Positions 1 through 41,480 of a DNA stretch of 64,000 nt are shown here, one piece after another. Position 1 is the first letter of the stretch. The number at the start of each line of letters is the position of its first letter. The stretch is from Corticium candelabrum (taxonomy: Eukaryota > Porifera > Homoscleromorpha > Homosclerophorida > Plakinidae), in assembly GCF_963422355.1 (NCBI RefSeq), contig NC_085086.1:4948158-5012157 (forward strand), read 5' to 3'. The notes beneath the pieces are model-generated. The model saw only the letters and a program-made list of their open reading frames with translations, made no database searches and had not been told where the DNA came from. The position numbers were made by a program, and so were the translations under genes.

Positions 1-293
1 AAAGAGGACTTCTTCTGTTCGGTAACCGCGTGCAGAATGCCCGATCTTTCTGTTATCTACTAAATGATACATCTAGCAATATTTTTGCAACGCCACACCC
101 ATTTTATTTACCGAGGCAACTCCCTCGGCTGCGTTAAGCTTAGTTACGTCAATGGTAGCAAGTTGAAGAACATAGTGACATATAATGACTGCTGATGATG
201 TTAGATTGTAAAGTATCGTAGCAAGTGCTCAGTGACTGTAGTATCTAACCTAGTCCTCAGTGGCTCTTGCAACAAAAAGAAATGTATGTATGT

Positions 294-420
294 AGGTATG
301 TATGTATGTACGTATGTATGTCTTTATCTCTCTCTGTCTGTCTGTCTATCTGTACTTTTCTGATAGTCTGTCTGTGTTTGTTTGTCTTTCTGTGTGTCTG
401 TCTGTCTGTATGTCTGACAG
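294..420. repeat. GTAT/TCTG simple repeat
   Basis: Imperfect tetranucleotide tract beginning with GTAT units and passing into TCTG units, interrupted by point changes. Confidence 0.8.
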
Positions 421-903
421 TCAATACACGCACATAATACTTTTTATAGAAGACGTTATTACATTCTATAAAGATCAGCAAGTTTTAATACAACTATGTC
501 TCTATGTTTGTTTGGCTGTCTGGCAAAATACATATATTTCATATAGTAGTATTATAGCTATGCCAAATAGCAACAATGACCACGTGAGTGTTCAACAGTC
601 CTAGAAGATTCTGTCTGTGAGTGTGACTGTGGTGCAGGTGAAGACGTCAGATATTGTGTGTTTCCAGAGATGCAATGCAAGGGTGATCGATAGAAAAACG
701 CATAAGTTGACTTATAAGAGGTGTATAGAGTAGAGGACATCTTATGACAGTGACATTCAGCAATAGATTGCTTTAGAAATTCTAGAACTGTTTCCGTCTG
801 ACATATTGTCCCGGCAATGCTAGACGTTTATACTGTGGAATCAAAAGAATGAGCGTAGCTTTGCAGTGATGCCTCTGACTATGACTTAATAAGTTACGAA
901 ATT

Positions 904-1119
<216 letters not shown>

Positions 1120-2602
1120 ATCCTGCCCTGTAACACCTGATTTGATCCGCCTAATTTTGGCAGACATATTTGATAGCGTGGACAATGGCACTATCTACTG
1201 GCAATAGAAGAATTAGAGATGTATGTTCAAACTATTTGAAATGTTAATTAGCTGTGTATAATCTTCTATAGATGATAAGTTGCCCAACAATCAAACTCAA
1301 TCTCCTGTTATATGCACATGCTTGTATCATGCAATTACTAAACTAAAAAGCTAGAAAGTAGTAAAATCAAAAAAACCGTTTTGAAAATGATAAATTGGAA
1401 AGTAAGATATAATGCCACAGCAATATCGTTATTTGCTTTGCATAGCTCTTACATGCACTGATGATATGCAAACTTCCTCCTTATGCCATTAACATATAAG
1501 AAAATTGACACGTGAACCAAATCATGTGCATTCTCTTAAAAGATGTGCTGTAATGTCTTGCTATTGCAATGCTTTGTATGTAGATACTTTTGAGTGTGTT
1601 CCAAAAAATTCACCAACGATTAAACTCGTATGAAAACTACATTAGTGAATGAAATTGGAACTACTACTGCAGTAGCTACATATCTTCCTAACTAGATATA
1701 ATAAGCAAAGTCATCAATACTGTATATTGCTTAAGGGAATAGATGGTCTCGGACATTGACTTGATGAGTGAACTTTAAATAGTGAACACCTATATCAATA
1801 ATTAGAACTAATGTGGTGAGAACTAATAATCTTATTGCCACCAACTTAGCCTCCTGCTACAGCAATATTGGCTTCTGAGAACACCAAAATTAAATAATCA
1901 CTACTAGACTTTCAAGTTTAAATGAATTTCAATTAATTATTACGTACATTAGGTTATCCTTCAACAAATCGTTTCTGTTTTGAGCCCTGCTTGACTATCT
2001 CTTTCCTAGGTTTAGTAATATAGCTACACATCTACATTCATGCAGGTCAACACGCGTATATGTAAGTCTCTCCACTTGCTTCTTATTTAATTGATACCCA
2101 AATTTACAGCAATATAATAAGTAGTCTTCTGTTATAATCAACAAGCATAAGTCTGTATATAACTGTAGTAAATAAACTGATACTTTAATTTTAATGTGCG
2201 AAAGTTTAGTTAAACAGTAATAAATGAAAAACCAACATAGATATGTTTACGTAAATACGAATTGCCACAACAAAGTTAGCCTCAAAGCATTTCCTTCCCA
2301 TGGATGTTTGTATGTCTAAAACAATTTTCTAACAAATCGCACGCTTTCCATATATAACAATTGTGACAATGAAAATACTTGAAACTCGATAAGTAATAAC
2401 ACGTATGCATGCCACTATTTTGCGATTCAGAACTATAGCAAGAAAAATCAATCAATGAAAATAATACTTACTTATTATAGGCGATTTCTTCATGCACAAG
2501 TATGATCTTAAAACGGGCAAACCATCTTAGCATCATACGGGTGTTGAGAGTAGACTGTTGTTCGCGTCATTGAAAAGTGAACAAAAAATTTGCAACATAA
2601 GT

Positions 2603-2608
2603 TTTATT
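2603..2608 (-). terminator. Candidate poly(A) signal of the serine-protease gene
   Basis: AATAAA reads on the minus strand about 130 bp past the stop codon of the protease (2740-2742). Spacing and orientation fit a polyadenylation signal; no transcript data support it. Confidence 0.45.
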
Positions 2609-2739
2609 TCAACTCGCAAACAAAACGAGGTAAGAGCACTAATCAAACAGTTATGCCAAAATGCCATTTTCTGAGTGTAGTCTACTATACGGACTGACTC
2701 TGTTTGCAATTGCAAGTGCAATTGCACTGAAACAAAATG

Positions 2740-4788
2740 CTAAGAGTTCATGTCACACATCTGCTTTATCCAATTCACATGAGTCAGGACTTTAGTGTAA
2801 ACTCCCAAACCTTTCACCTGGCCACATCCTTTTCCCCAGCTCACTATTCCTGCCAACACAAACCGACGTCCGTACTCTTTGCTTTTAATGACAAGCGGAC
2901 CACCACTGTCTCCTTCGCATGCGCCGCTGTAATCAGTTCCACACATCATACTGTTCGTTATCGGATAATCTGGATGCTTTTTGGAACAAATATTACGAGA
3001 AGCAAGTCGCACGTCGCCTTTACGCAAGCATGTTGATCTACTAAGTGAAGAATTTACTCTTCCCCACCCAGTGACGATGCCTTCCATTCCAGCTCGAAGG
3101 TAAGATCCGTCTCTCTTCTCATTAGGCAAACAAACAGGAAAAACACTGTTGCAGTGACACGAAACCGCTTTTGGTAGTTTAATAATGGCAATGTCATTGT
3201 CTAGCGTACTCCTGCTAAAATTGGGATGAATAACTGTTGACTTGGGCTTAAAACATTGTGGATTTCCTTCAACATCGACTTCAGAGCAATTTCCACAATG
3301 ACGGCCAACACATACGCTGACGTTTGTAGTAAACACCCCTCCAAGATAAAGGCAATGCGCAGCCGTTACAATACAATTGTCTGATACAAGAACGCCTCCA
3401 CAATGTTGGCCATGACTAGCAGTACAAAGCATCGCTTGCCATGGAAATTTTCCGGCATAAGTTACATCTCCTCTTGACACAAACGGCTTTCTTGCACAAC
3501 TCCGTCCACAATCGGATGCTGCATTAGAGGTAAAATTAGACAATAAAAGGTCAAGAAATACGGTTATGCATGAATCTTACAACAGCTGGAGTTTTGCTGA
3601 CATCCAAACATATTTTCAGTCACCTGTAGATTTCCATATCTTCTAAACACAGCCTTACCGTTGTTGATAATGCATACGTACTCTCCTGCGTCACTTTTCG
3701 ATACATTGTCAATGTAAAGTAACATTCCGTTCTTGCCTACTCCAACTCGACTATTAGAAATATTGACTGGCACAGTATTGTGGTACCACACAACGCGTTG
3801 AAATGGCATGTCGCAATTGCCTTTGCAATTTAGAAACGTGGCTTCATTTCTAATGGCAACTCTATCCGTCAGATCTAATTATTATTAATTACATCAATTA
3901 TCAATTTTTAAAAAACAGAAATTACCCAACATTTACCTTCTTTGCAGCAATATCTCCCGTCGCCAATGTATCCTGGTTTGCAAACGCAGTGCTCGTTTTG
4001 AATGCAATCGGCTTCTTCATGACAGTCAGAGCAACTAAAATCTAAAGAGAAGAAAACAGTGATTATTCAATATAAACCAGTCAATACCCTTCTTTATACA
4101 AAAACATAAGTCTTTTAAATAGTTCATTAAATAATTATTTATTTATCTTTTTTAATGCATGATAAATTTTTGTCATTAAGTCACTATGCAATGATTATAA
4201 AAGTAGATGCCAACATTGTCGAGTCTGCATGTGAACTATACCGGTAATCTATTTTAATTGTATATTTTGTAATTTATCACAGTTTTATACATACATATCA
4301 TGCATATATTATCTTTGCGGTAATTTAATCTTTAGACATTTTTTTATAAATCATATAAATTTGGCAGTCATACTCACACAATACTTTCTATTGCTAGCTT
4401 TGACAGAGATGTGTCTACTCTAAGCATTAGACATCGCATATGAGCGCTTTTATTGATGCAAATACATTACAAGTAGGATATCTAATTAAGGTTTATTATT
4501 AAAATGATAGTAATTACGCATATCCGATATCCGATGCACCTTGTAGTGAAAATGATGGTTGAGACGAATCGAGTTCCATCTTAAAAAAATCGCCTCCACC
4601 CAATAATAACTATCAGAAACATTAATTATCGCAGGTCGATGTTCGTGTGAAAACTTTGCTAGAGCTGCGACTCGCTGTTTTGGATAAATGGATGCTCTTA
4701 CACATACAGACACAGACACACAGGCACAGATACAGACACCCACCCACAGACAGACAGACAGGCAGACAGACAGACAGACAGACAGACA

Positions 4789-4835
<47 letters not shown>

Positions 4836-4838
4836 GCA

Positions 4839-4912
<74 letters not shown>

Positions 4913-6892
4913 AGCCTTATAATACGAAAAAGATAATACGAAACCTTAGCATAAATTCATAGTCTCACGATTTGCGGTACAGATTCATAAAACTACAAAC
5001 CAACTATACATGCAATTTTTCTCAATAAGCACTGATACAAAAGTTTTAATTAAACTTTTTACCTGTGCATGTTGGAAACGGCTGACTCCAATTTCCACTG
5101 CTCTCACATGTAATCGGTTTAGAGGATGTTGGTTTATACCCTTGATTGCATTCCACTGACAAAGACCCACCCACCGAGTCATTTGTGATGCTGTATTTGC
5201 CGTTGACAAGAGAATCAGGAGTAATGCAGTGAACATCTGTCATACAAACATCCCTTTACATAATAAGACTGATTTACATGCGATCCGAGCGTAAGTCCAG
5301 CGTATCGCCAACGTCTAACGTCAGCGTCCTATGGTATACGGGTTCACCTTTCCGTGAAACGCTACGTTCTGACCAGCGTCAAGATGTTGCATAAGACAGC
5401 GTAACGTAAACCGGAAATAGTGCTGTTTGTAACTACCAATCGGCTGTCGCTCCTTCATGTGGTTTAGTTGGAATGGACGACGAAGATATTAACAAATAGA
5501 AGCAGGAAATCTTTGTAAGAAGGTATACAGGAACAGAGCAGCACAGCGCCAGAAATTTTTCGCGTTCAGACATATTACTGTAAATCACTAGGTTTCAACG
5601 TTTGCGTAAGTTACTGTAAACCAGCTCTTAGTAGGTATACAAGCGAGCGTAAGCGAAAGGTAACTACAACGTTTACGTAATCAATTGCCGCACCGAATAA
5701 ATAAGTTATAACTTTGACAGTAATGCCTTACCTGCGTAAACTTCCACTTCACAGACCTCAAGAAAATAATTTGCTCTTACAGTCAACCAGACGTAGCTTC
5801 CAGTAGCGTAGCAGATAAAAATTGGTGATTGTCCTTGGCTTGCTTGATATGATGACCCGCACTGTCGTCGTACATCGTTGACATCGCTGGAGTTACCAAC
5901 GCTAACATTTACGCTGCCGAGTCGACTGTAATAGCGAGTTGGTGTAAAAACTTCTGCTGGGTCTCTCAAGTGCACACGAACAGAAAGAATCGGTTGTCTT
6001 TGATAGAGAGAAATACGAAGAAACTGTAGTTTGTTGTTTCTACTGTAATTATTGATAGCACAGAACCTAAAACCAGATCCTTTTGATTGGCCGATCGATG
6101 ATTTGCCATCTACAGCATTAGCAGCGCTTGCCCTTAAAGCACCATAAGTAAATGGGCCGTCTGACAATGACGCAATTCCAGGAGCATTCAAATTCATCGG
6201 ACCTTAGTAGATACGAACAAACCGCATACTATTTAGTGCATGTCATCGATGTTTTAATTTACGTACCAGTGTATGCTCGAACTTCGCAAACTTGAAGATT
6301 GAATAGACTGTTTCGTAATACGACCCAAATGTAGCGTGCTTGATTCATGCAAACAAAGACTGGCGATTGCCCGTGCGTAGAAGCATCGAACTCTTTATCG
6401 CTACAACGTGTAGCAGAGTCGATGTTGTCGCTGTTGCTGACACTGACCGTAAGTCCATTCTGTTGCCTTCGTCTCTTCAAACCGTCACTCAGATGTAGTT
6501 TTACGTATGAAATGTTCTCCTCGTGTGTCATTTCTATTTTTAAGTACTTCAATGAGTTTCTTCGGGACGGGATGTCAAAAGCTGTAACTGCACATTTCAT
6601 ATATCCGTCAAACGTCCAACCGCTACTTCCCTCTCTGTTGTCTCCGTCAATCGCATTGGACGCGCTAGCCCATTCGACGACATGTGTTTGAGGATTTCGA
6701 CTACTGAAAGCATTTGGAGAAAGCGTAGCTGAAGCAGCGTGTAGAAATATTTCAATCCCTGCAAACGTCAATCAAAACCACTGCAAGCCTCTTCAACTTT
6801 ACTGTAAATTTTTCTCAGTTACCTTCAGAACGTTGAAGAAGGAATATACTCGTCGTAGTCAGACATATGAAAAGAAAAAAATTCCACGTCAT
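2740..6892 (-). CDS. Secreted mosaic serine protease (FTP-FTP-Sushi-EGF-Ig-S1)
   Basis: Seven exons, transcribed right to left: 6823-6892, 6267-6758, 5732-6202, 5063-5236, 3937-4041, 3581-3874, 2740-3518. All introns are phase 1, and the exons join to an open frame of about 794 residues. Exon 1 is a signal peptide (start MTWNFFFLFICL, with an in-frame stop just upstream). Next come two F5/8C or fucolectin-like galactose-binding domains (about 24-187 and 188-344, each ending in a CEVxxY-type strand), a CCP/Sushi module (345-402), a short EGF-like module (403-437), an Ig domain (438-535, DAGEYVC) and an S1 peptidase (536-794). The catalytic triad is visible: TAAHC (His about 590), DNDIAI (Asp about 644) and GDSGGP (Ser about 740). 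It should be secreted and active in extracellular proteolysis, possibly of a complement or coagulation kind; substrate and pathway are unknown. Usual IVGG activation residues are missing. Confidence 0.9.
4042..5062. other. Protease intron with CAGA/CA microsatellite
   Basis: Intron between the EGF and Sushi exons. The only structure seen is a compound simple repeat (about 4693-4908): degenerate CACAGA, then CAGA, then long CA. The rest is AT-rich. Confidence 0.7.
4693..4908. repeat. Compound CAGA/CA microsatellite
   Basis: CAGA tetranucleotides followed by CA dinucleotides with a brief CG-containing interruption near 4831-4845. The same CAGA-to-CA (or TG-to-TCTG) order recurs near 23262-23381. 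Confidence 0.9.
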
Positions 6893-7360
6893 GCTTTAGC
6901 AATCACTGCAAGATATGTTAAAGACAAAATGACATGTTTAGATGATCAACCGTGCACAAACACCTACACGTGCATGCCCACGCAACACACGCCTACGTAT
7001 TACGCCCACACTCACACAAGCACAAACGCCGGCTCAGGCAAGGCAAAGCGAGAACGAGAACGCACGCATGCACACACACCCACACAGCCTCATAAGCCAA
7101 AGAGTAATATTTGCAGTCAGTGTTCGCAGGATTCTCACCTAGAGCTAACAGCTAGCCTTCGATCGTAACACCGCGGTCCACCGATTCAAATCAGCGGTCA
7201 ATAGGGCGGGTACGGGACGATACAACTACTGCTAAGCTGCTAAGGTAGCAAAAGCGCAACGCACACGTAAACAAGCCTGAAGTAAACACAGACTACATGA
7301 AAGTCAACTTACGCTCGTACATGAATGCAGATATCTTCTCCAGATAAAAAGGGCCATTCC

Positions 7361-7499
<139 letters not shown>

Positions 7500-8061
7500 A
7501 ACCATTCTACAGGACTACCTAGCTGATCAATGCATACAACCGAGTGCAAGCAAGTCACCTAGGAAAACGTAGATCATTCCAAACCGACGTCTGGTTTCTT
7601 TCTAGTCACCCTGCTACTGCGTCAATGCCCAGCTGGGTGCAGTCTTCTAATGGTGCGCTGACCACGGTACCTACGCCTAACAATCAGCCCACAATATTAC
7701 ATCACCAGAACACCTACCCGCGACGAGCTGAAACGTTGGAGAAAATACTTTCTGGGCGTTTCTCTGTTGCTTTGTTGATAGAACAGATGTGCCCTTTCCG
7801 AATGTCTGATCAATTAAGCATTTGTATAATAGCCAATGTAACTGTAAACTCAAGGATGCACGCGTAGGGGTGGATGTGGTTAATCTGAGCCGTTCAAAGG
7901 TCAACACGGTAGCGGAATTTCAAAAACAATGCCACCATTGTGTGGCTGTACAGTTTCGTAGTGGTAATATATAGTATGGCAGCTTGTCATTTGTGTCAAA
8001 TTTTTAAAAGGAGATGAGGTGATGAGAAATTCGGTGAGACAATTAGATGAGGCGATCAGAG

Positions 8062-8126
8062 GCGATGACATCATGCGATGACATCATGCGATGACATCAT
8101 GCGATGACATCATGCGATGACATCAT
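8062..8126. repeat. 13-bp minisatellite, five perfect units
   Basis: The unit GCGATGACATCAT repeats five times without mismatch (starts 8062, 8075, 8088, 8101, 8114). Each unit carries TGACATCA, one base from a palindromic CRE. Degenerate GATGAGATT-like units continue on the right. Confidence 0.95.
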
Positions 8127-8401
8127 GAGATGATTGGCGATGAGACTGTATTATGAGATTGTGAGATTACAATATGAGATTGTAACACGAGACTGCATCA
8201 ACATGAGATTACTGCATGCAGCGGCTTATAAGAGACTGCATGCGAAAAGGATTTTCTTATTATATTTTATCTACTACAGAGAGTCTAGTTTTTAAAGATT
8301 TTTTACTCGTGTTCTTGTGTGTTTGTATCAAAGCTGCAATTAAACACGGTTCTAAATCTAGTTTTTCGTAGCCAGTTGGAGAGTTACGACATGTCGTCTA
8401 T

Positions 8402-8710
8402 ATGTTGTATGCGTTATTGCATTCTGGTATCGCAGCTGACTATCCTTACCAACTCATTAAAGAAAATCATGGAGATGTTGTTCGCAGCCTGCTTGTAAAT
8501 GACAGAAGATGTTCGGAAATTGACCAATTCATAGTAGGACTCGGACCTAAAATTTGCATGGTGGTGAAAGAGCCGTTAAGCAATGTCGAGCCTGTTCTAT
8601 TAACGAAGGTCAACTTGTAGCTTCTGATTTTCTTAAGCTGATGACGTATGAAAACACGTTACCACTACATTTGAAGGATTACTTTCAGCTAGAAGCAGGT
8701 ATGTAACATG
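8402..8710 (+). pseudogene. Frameshifted coding remnant, unrecognised
   Basis: A 72-codon frame (8402-8620) ends in a stop. A second frame overlaps it (from about 8555) and runs on to about 8709, with a CxxC pair (QCRACS) and a sequence ending LKDYFQLEA next to a GT dinucleotide. Two overlapping frames with protein-like composition suggest one reading frame broken by an indel. CxxC motifs of this kind occur in transposon-encoded proteins, but I cannot name a family. Confidence 0.25.
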
Positions 8711-9168
8711 TTTATTATAATTTAGTGATGCGAAAGCACGTTTTACTTTTGCGTAAGCAAATATCAAAGTTTACACGAACGAAACCTAAACGTAGTAGAC
8801 CTACTTGAAGAAAATGTCTCTTGCGATTTTGATTTTTTATGCGTTCTCATAATTCTCAGCTCTTAATTTGCTCTGAGATAACTTCAAACTCCTCAACTCA
8901 AAAAAGACCAGAAATGATTAGCGAGGGCGAAGTCAAGAGTTATTGCGCGTGCGTCAATCGGTGAAATGCAACAGTAAGTCCCAAGTAAACAAAATTTACG
9001 GTTACACATCTGCCCGTATACCACTCTCTGGAGAATACGGAAATACAACATGATAGTGTGCTGTGTGTTGTTGCAATCCTCACTAATTTCATGCTGTAAT
9101 TTATCAAGGAATAATGTTAATAAATTATTTGTGTCGATAATAGACACTTCTTTTTATGTGGTTGTACC

Positions 9169-9421
<253 letters not shown>

Positions 9422-10217
9422 CATGTATCAGAGTTGGCAAGCTACAATAAACTTACGTCATTAAATCCTGTCTCCTGTGACTAAAACACGAAAAATGTTT
9501 GCTGCACTCCTAACCGAGACCTTGCTATGTCTATATATGCCTCATGCCTGCTTGACCAATTTGGCAAGATTTTCAAGTTTCGATTAATAAAATAATATCA
9601 ACCCAAGCATACAACACACTTTTTGTATATATTTATTTAAATTATCATAATTGACGTAACATTGTATGTAATCATTGTTTAATGCCATGTAAACATTTTC
9701 TACGGTTCTTTGCTTCTTTATATATAAAACCTGTCTAGACCAGACGTCACGAGCAGAGGCAATTAACTAGGCATTCATATATACCTGCTTCGATGACAGA
9801 TATTGAGTTAATCTTTACTGTCCTGAAGAAACCTTGATGCTTGCGTTGACAGACTAATGTACGATGTTGTGTCCCGGCTTAACAAGTGTCAGTCTCGTAA
9901 ATTTCTTCCTGTGAATTATCGCATTCGATTTGCCAAAAATCAAATCTGTTTTAGAGAGGATATATAACTCGTTGTGTCACAGATTTTGTTTCGCTACGCG
10001 AATATCTCTGTATAAATTCCAAGATTGCAAGTAAAGACGACGTACTCAGGAATTAAGCTGTTTTCCTTCGTTACTACTTATACATTCTGTAATATTGCAA
10101 CTATTCGCATTTTTCGTTTCTAAATGATATTGCATGTATATTTGCTGCTTTGCGAATTCGTGTAAATTCGGTCAGATCAACATCATAATGAAAAGATTGA
10201 TTCGCGTTGCTAGTAAA

Positions 10218-21472
<11,255 letters not shown>

Positions 21473-22646
21473 GCTGTGACTCCCACAACGGTATCAACGA
21501 AACTGAAGCGATATAAATGTTACATCCGTGTCAGCACCACTACAGTACTACAGATCTACCGATTTGCTAGATGACTTTCTTCGAAATCGCATATTTTACT
21601 AAATCTGTACAGTACCAACGGCATTTTTAGATGCGTGATACCATTGGCGTCAATATTCTTGCTCTACATCGATTAATTAATTTCATTGAACGGGTAGTTA
21701 TATCGGTCTGAAACCAATGTAGTATTGCCCATGCCCATGTTCTGCTCGCTACCTAGTAACATATGCTCTCGACTTAAATGTCCGGAAGCTGCTGCTTCCT
21801 AGAACTTCTCTAGGTATATAAATAGTACTAGTGCAATCATCCAAGGAAGAATACGGACTTCAGGAAGAGATCGTTGGCGGGTATTTTTATTTTACAGAAA
21901 CGGAGGAGCTATAGTCGAGCAAGTCCAATGATGCGCCTGACCACTAATTGCACTAACAAATCTAGAACCGAGCCTATAAATTTTACACCAAAGGGAATTT
22001 ATTCTGATCACAGTAGTAGTAAAAAACTTACGTACAGTGTACAGATGTTTTTCAAAAACACGTGCTTAGTATAGTTAATTTTGCAGCCCAATTCACATAT
22101 TTTAAAAACATTCCGCTAGCGCGCGTTATGATAGGTCATTGTTCAGTACAGTGTTCAGCAATGCATTTGTCTGACTTTGCTCTACTAAGCAAGTACATTT
22201 AGTGTGTTCCAGTATCTAAACTATTTACTTGCTGTGCAAATTAAAATTAAAATTTAATAGTGAGATATCTTTTCAAATTTGAATTTCTTTTAGCATTTAT
22301 AGCTAGACATGTGCAGTTACGTATAACTGCAGCTACTAAAATTATGTGATCATGCACGTACCTACAGATGTTGCTTTAGCGCCATAGACGACGAATACCT
22401 TTTTCTCAATCTGTTGCTGCTTTGGCCTTGCAAGAAGACTTTCAAGTTGATGCAGAAATTAACTGGTCGTCTCCTCTGATTTGATGAAACTGCTCACGTG
22501 TCATAAAAACCTCTCAGTTGCTGTCTCTCCACCACCAGCCGCACTCGACTAACCGGCACAAGCGCCGTGCAGTCCTGTCGCCGCGGAGCTCCGAGGAAGG
22601 ACTCCACGTGACCTATCACGTGAATTGAAAAACCGCGCGAAACACA
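21473..22646. promoter_or_regulatory. Head-to-head intergenic region, receptor (-) and WDHD1 (+)
   Basis: 1.17 kb lies between two divergent start codons. The WDHD1 side is GC-richer and has three CACGTG E-boxes (22495-22500, 22605-22610, 22617-22622) and an E2F-like site (22635-22642). A TATATAAA string sits at about 21814-21821. A shared or bidirectional regulatory region is possible but unproven. Confidence 0.5.
22605..22642. promoter_or_regulatory. Paired E-boxes and E2F-like site at the WDHD1 start
   Basis: Two perfect CACGTG palindromes (22605 and 22617, 12 bp apart) and GCGCGAAA, the complement of TTTCGCGC, ending 4 bp before the ATG. E2F control of replication genes is well established in animals. 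Whether this copy lies in the promoter or the 5' UTR depends on the unseen transcription start. Confidence 0.5.
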
Positions 22647-40303
<17,657 letters not shown>

Positions 40304-40660
40304 TTTGGATGCGGTATTACTAAGGTTCTCGTATGTTCAGTGTTGGCATAAATTGATCTTTATGTGATAATGGCATCGAAATGGAAGGGTACGATGATGC
40401 ATGGCATAGACAAACAGGTAGATAGATTGTTAACAGATTTCATCAGCTGTGTGTACGATGAAGTCACTAATGTACTATTAGATAATCTAGGACTTGCTAT
40501 CCTACTAACTCACGTTCAGCACTGCTTGAAACTACGACTATTGTTACATGAGTTTTAACTGAAAGGTACTGTTTAGAAGCTTGTGTTCAGAGTCTAATGT
40601 TCTCAGCCTCTCCCGGGTTAAAGTTTTTAGCCAGAATTAGGTCTAGACAAAATATTTCCA

Positions 40661-40790
40661 GACTTGATAATTTCATACCAATATCAAGTTAACATCCAAT
40701 TGACATTATGGACTTGATAATTTCATACTGATATCAAGTCCTTGATTGATATCTGTATGAAATTATCAAGTCTAGGAAATTCTTGTCCAC
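40661..40790. repeat. Foldback repeat with GACTTGATAATTTCATAC arms
   Basis: GACTTGATAATTTCATAC occurs at 40661-40678 and again directly at about 40711-40728. Its exact reverse complement lies at 40755-40772, extending outward imperfectly. The transcript could fold into alternative hairpins using either direct copy. Confidence 0.85.
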
Positions 40791-41230
40791 ATCTTGGACA
40801 AGTCCTTGTGAGGACTTGCGTAGGCCAAGTTCTTGGCTAAGAACTTCAATCTGGGCGCTTGCTTCATCACCACATCTGTCACCACATCTCTGGCCATCCA
40901 CAAGTAAAAAAGCGTGATGATCCTAGGGTTACATGGAAACATGTCATTGTTGCTGTGGGTGCACAGTATGACTACAGGGTACGAGTACATGTACGCAGTT
41001 GATCATCGTAGTGGATTGACTACTGTATTCTTGCCATGGACACATGCTCCACAATCTTATCACATACAGGTCATCAAGGGGATGGCAATGAGTATGCATG
41101 GTAGAAGCAAGGCAAGGGTACATGTAGCTACTATATCTCATGCCGATTGACTGTTCAACTCTAAAGGCTCTGGCAGTATGCACATTAACAGATTCTGATC
41201 TCCTCTAATATCCAAAAGTAGTAACCTATA

Positions 41231-41480
41231 ACCAGTTATTTCTGCAGTCTTAAATTTCTGCGATTCGAGAACTTAGACAAAAGTAATTAAATTTCTTTGT
41301 TCTGACCAGGAAGACAGTTACTGGTACACATTACATTGTACACATGTACATGTCTCGAAACAGTGACTTCCGCGGACTCCAAGGATACATGTAAGTCTAA
41401 ATATCTGCAAATTTTATTTGTATGCTTCGTGATTTCTTCACAGAATTTGCAGAAATATCATGATTGCAGAAATAACCAGT
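41231..41480. mobile_element. Candidate MITE with ACCAGTTATTTCTGCA ends
   Basis: The left end ACCAGTTATTTCTGCA and the reverse complement of the right end (ACTGGTTATTTCTGCA) differ at two positions. About 250 bp, non-coding, AT-rich. Internal sequence near both ends also mirrors (AAATTTCTGC / GCAGAAAT). Confidence 0.5.

Noticed and set aside
2737..3036. A 99-codon plus-strand frame
   Set aside because: Antisense to the S1 peptidase exon, with no motif of its own.
21813..21822. TATATAAA as the receptor or WDHD1 core promoter
   Set aside because: About 340 bp from the receptor start and oriented away from it, and more than 800 bp from the WDHD1 start; AT-rich DNA produces such strings by chance.
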